Both the position numbers and the translations under genes were made by a program. Positions 16,935 through 18,351 of a stretch of DNA of 18,351 nt are shown in pieces. How positions within the stretch are numbered: the first letter of the stretch is position 1; each line of letters opens with the position of its first letter. The stretch is from JAVJRN01 sp040218415. GTDB taxonomy: Bacteria; Bacteroidota; Bacteroidia; Cytophagales; Cyclobacteriaceae. The notes below the pieces were generated by a model. It ran no database searches. It was given only the letters and a program-made list of their open reading frames with translations, and had not been told where the DNA came from. Where the stretch lies: contig JAVJRN010000046.1 of assembly GCA_040218415.1 (NCBI GenBank), positions 1 through 18,351 on the forward strand, in the 5' to 3' direction.

Positions 16935-17126
16935 TTACTTAATTGGTCATGTTAAAATCAACCTCAGAACCTTAACACTATTCGAAATAGTGTTAAAGGT
17001 TTTCGTTTTTATTAACACTAATTACCAATGTGGTATTAAACGAAACTCCTAGCTATTTGCGGCTGACAGTCTTTCCGGCTTAGCCACACCCTTCTCTTAG
17101 TGTCTAAAAGGCTCGCTCTGCTGTTT
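16935..17126. other. Non-coding stretch between the Fic remnant and the mobile-element module
   Basis: Apart from the hairpin at 16968-17001 and a further TTAACACTA copy near 17011, no gene, tRNA or clear attachment site is visible here. It probably contains or lies close to the boundary between the chromosomal debris and the minus-strand module, but no paired direct repeats marking an end could be identified within the window. Confidence 0.45.
16968..17001. terminator. 15-bp hairpin, possible terminator or operator
   Basis: AACCTTAACACTATT (16968-16982) pairs with AATAGTGTT-A-AAGGTT (16986-17001) around a 3-base CGA loop with a single bulged A, giving 15 base pairs. On the plus strand a T-rich stretch (TTCGTTTTTATT) follows, as in an intrinsic terminator; on the minus strand no comparable T tract follows. 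TTAACACTA occurs at 16972-16980 and again at about 17011-17019, with its inverse at 16988-16996, so a protein-binding site is an alternative. Confidence 0.5.
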
Positions 17127-17195
17127 TTAACCTATTAGGCAATCAATTACATGTCCAAAAAAGAAAGTGCGTAAGAAGCGCTCTAACAAGCTCAT
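17127..17195 (-). CDS. Possible 22-residue ORF coupled to the ATPase gene
   Basis: An ATG at 17195-17193 overlaps the ATPase stop (ATGA) and opens a frame of 22 codons beginning MSLLERFLRTFFFGHVIDCL before a TAA. The start-stop overlap and amphipathic/hydrophobic composition could mean a small coupled protein, or a longer gene that has been truncated. It could equally be chance. No family is recognised. Confidence 0.22.
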   Translation of the reverse strand: MSLLERFLRTFFFGHVIDCLIG

Positions 17196-17845
17196 TTCCT
17201 TTTATCACCCGCTGACCTGTCGAAGGAGATGAGATTGCACGTTTCTCTGAGTCTGCTCCTGACTCGATTGCCGTAGATATTTTCCAACTCCGTGCTGTTG
17301 AGGTTGGTCGTGATGTGGGTGATCATCTTGTACGACAAGAAGTTATCGTACCGCGAAAGGAGTATCTCTGCCATCACATTGCAATCATTTCCGAAATATT
17401 TTAGCGTGTTCTCGGCTCCCAGATCGTCGAAGCAGTAAATCTTGGGTTTACGACTTTGACTATTCCTGACAAATGCTTGATCGCTGTATTTCTGAATCAC
17501 TGAGTATCCTTCCTGGATAAACTGGAAAGATACCTCTCTGGTAGAAACCATGATGTGTGCATTTTTCGAGACTGAGATAAATCTCATCAGATTCATCAAT
17601 GAAGTTTTGCCGCATCCAATCGGACCCGTCAGAAGTATTCCTTTTCGGAACGAGATGTTGAGTAGTTTGGCGTTTTCTTCATCACGAAGAAAATACACCA
17701 ATAGCTTGAAAAATACTTGATGGTCTTTTTCAAGTATTTGAAAGTTCGCGCCATAGATTTTTTTGCCGGCTTCTTCCAAAACCTTAAGGCAATCATAGAA
17801 CGGAAATTGATTCGACTGATATATAATGGTTTCGGGCATAATCAT
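17192..17845 (-). CDS. DnaC/IstB-like AAA+ P-loop ATPase of a probable mobile element
   Basis: This protein of about 217 residues has a Walker A motif GPIGCGKTS at about residue 74, a Walker B motif IYCFDDLGAEN at about 137, a sensor-1-like THITTNLNS at about 177, and a conserved Arg segment (GNRVRSRLRETCNLISFDR) near the C-terminus. The order and size match DnaC/IstB-type ATPases, which load helicases or assist transposases. The second ATG (17839) is an equally possible start, because no ribosome-binding sequence separates the two. It lies 62 bp downstream of the winged-helix gene on the same strand, a pairing that suggests a replication or maintenance module of an integrative element. The Walker motifs look intact, so activity is plausible. 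The exact partner cannot be deduced. Confidence 0.82.
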   Translation of the reverse strand: MIMPETIIYQSNQFPFYDCLKVLEEAGKKIYGANFQILEKDHQVFFKLLVYFLRDEENAKLLNISFRKGILLTGPIGCGKTSLMNLMRFISVSKNAHIMVSTREVSFQFIQEGYSVIQKYSDQAFVRNSQSRKPKIYCFDDLGAENTLKYFGNDCNVMAEILLSRYDNFLSYKMITHITTNLNSTELENIYGNRVRSRLRETCNLISFDRSAGDKRK

Positions 17846-17907
17846 TTTACGATTTGGGCGACCCCTTCTGAGCTGAGCTAAACGCTAAAGCCTGTACGTT
17901 TTTTTTC

Positions 17908-18351
17908 TCACAAAGGCTCATCAAAATTTTTATTCTGATCAGCACTGTTTATATGTTTATTATGTTTATTATGTTTATTATGTTTTATTATAGGTCGCAA
18001 GACCTGTACAAGACCTTTATCAGTACCCTTATCACCACCTTTATCAGTACCTTTATCAAATCTGTACAGGTGAACTCGGCTTCCATACATTGGATTGAAG
18101 GACGGTTCATAGCGAATATATCCCCACTCTTCGAGCTGTTTTATGCACTTGGTATAGGTGTTTGCAGAGCCTATTTTCGAGAGGCGCATAAGCTCCTCCC
18201 GAATGATCACAATAGGTGTTTGGAATCTATTGATATTCCAGAACTGGAACAAGGCCAGATATAGTGAAATGTGGTTCGATTGTAGTCGCTCATCATCGTA
18301 TATCTTGGCCATCAAATTGTTCATATGCGTGATATAATTGATCCCTGTCAT
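17908..18351 (-). CDS. Winged-helix (DnaD/RepA-like) protein with low-complexity C-terminal repeats
   Basis: 147 residues are visible. The first ATG coincides with the right edge of the window, so the true start may lie outside. Residues about 15-100 are predicted helical with a winged-helix pattern (SLYLALFQFWN, IIREELMRLSKIGSANTYTK, CIKQLEEWGYIRYEP), like DnaD or plasmid Rep N-terminal domains and small HTH proteins encoded by Bacteroidota mobile elements. The wing is followed by a linker made of four DKG(T/G) repeats and then an IKHNKHNKHNKHINS tract, both encoded by short tandem DNA repeats. It precedes the DnaC-like ATPase, so a role in replication initiation or element control is inferred. 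No catalytic motif is seen. Confidence 0.72.
   Translation of the reverse strand: MTGINYITHMNNLMAKIYDDERLQSNHISLYLALFQFWNINRFQTPIVIIREELMRLSKIGSANTYTKCIKQLEEWGYIRYEPSFNPMYGSRVHLYRFDKGTDKGGDKGTDKGLVQVLRPIIKHNKHNKHNKHINSADQNKNFDEPL
17953..17985 (-). repeat. 9-bp tandem repeat encoding NKH units
   Basis: ATGTTTATT on the plus strand occurs three times in perfect tandem (17953-17979), followed by a partial unit. The period is a multiple of three, so copy-number change would keep the frame of the winged-helix gene while lengthening or shortening its Asn-Lys-His tail. Confidence 0.9.
18002..18071. repeat. 12-bp tandem repeat bracketed by a perfect 9-bp inverted repeat
   Basis: Four 12-bp units of the form ACCTTTATCAGT run from 18013 to 18060 and encode the DKGT linker of the winged-helix protein. 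ACCTGTACA (18002-18010) and TGTACAGGT (18063-18071) form a perfect inverted repeat that encloses the array with 2-bp margins. All of it is inside the coding sequence. Confidence 0.85.

Noticed and set aside
17953..18071. CRISPR array
   Set aside because: The repeats are 9 and 12 bp in direct tandem without spacers and lie inside a coding frame.
17953..18264. 103-codon plus-strand ORF opposite the winged-helix gene
   Set aside because: Its MFIMFIMFIMF start is only the reverse reading of the NKH repeat, and the minus-strand frame has the recognisable winged-helix pattern.

Overview
The window looks like a chromosomal segment of a Bacteroidota bacterium, probably in or near the Cytophagales. 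The evidence is a type IX secretion (T9SS) type A C-terminal sorting domain, very large secreted beta-sandwich proteins of the LamG, cadherin-like and Ig-like kinds, an AT-leaning base composition, start codons without Shine-Dalgarno sequences, and a membrane-anchored TPR/HTH regulator of a type common in this phylum. The genus cannot be fixed from the sequence.

Positions 13707 to 1 hold a minus-strand run of three genes for exported surface proteins. The order is a 737-residue trimeric-fibre-like protein with an S74 intramolecular-chaperone domain, a giant protein of about 2350 residues with LamG domains and a T9SS sorting domain, and a repetitive cadherin/Ig-like protein that runs off the left edge (1472 residues visible, C-terminus missing). 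The first two genes are about 28 bp apart and the last two overlap by four bases (ATGA), so they are probably co-transcribed and the last pair translationally coupled. The second and third proteins share an unnamed domain of about 100 residues, present twice in each. I infer that the run encodes a surface adhesin or appendage.

Positions 13708-14563 form an AT-rich divergent intergenic region with several candidate regulatory repeats. The gene at 14564-16330 (+) encodes an exported or membrane TPR protein with one transmembrane helix and a C-terminal LuxR/GerE-like helix-turn-helix. Its divergent position makes it a candidate regulator of the surface-protein genes.

Positions 16331-17126 contain no intact gene but do hold debris: a 77-bp element with IS3-like TG...CA terminal inverted repeats (an internally deleted IS or MITE), a broken minus-strand remnant of a Fic-family C-terminal winged helix, and a strong hairpin followed by T-rich sequence.

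Positions 17127-18351 (minus strand) hold a pair that looks like the replication or maintenance module of an integrated mobile element: a winged-helix DnaD/RepA-like protein with low-complexity repeats, then a DnaC/IstB-like AAA+ ATPase, then possibly a tiny coupled ORF. The element's other genes and its ends are not visible here.
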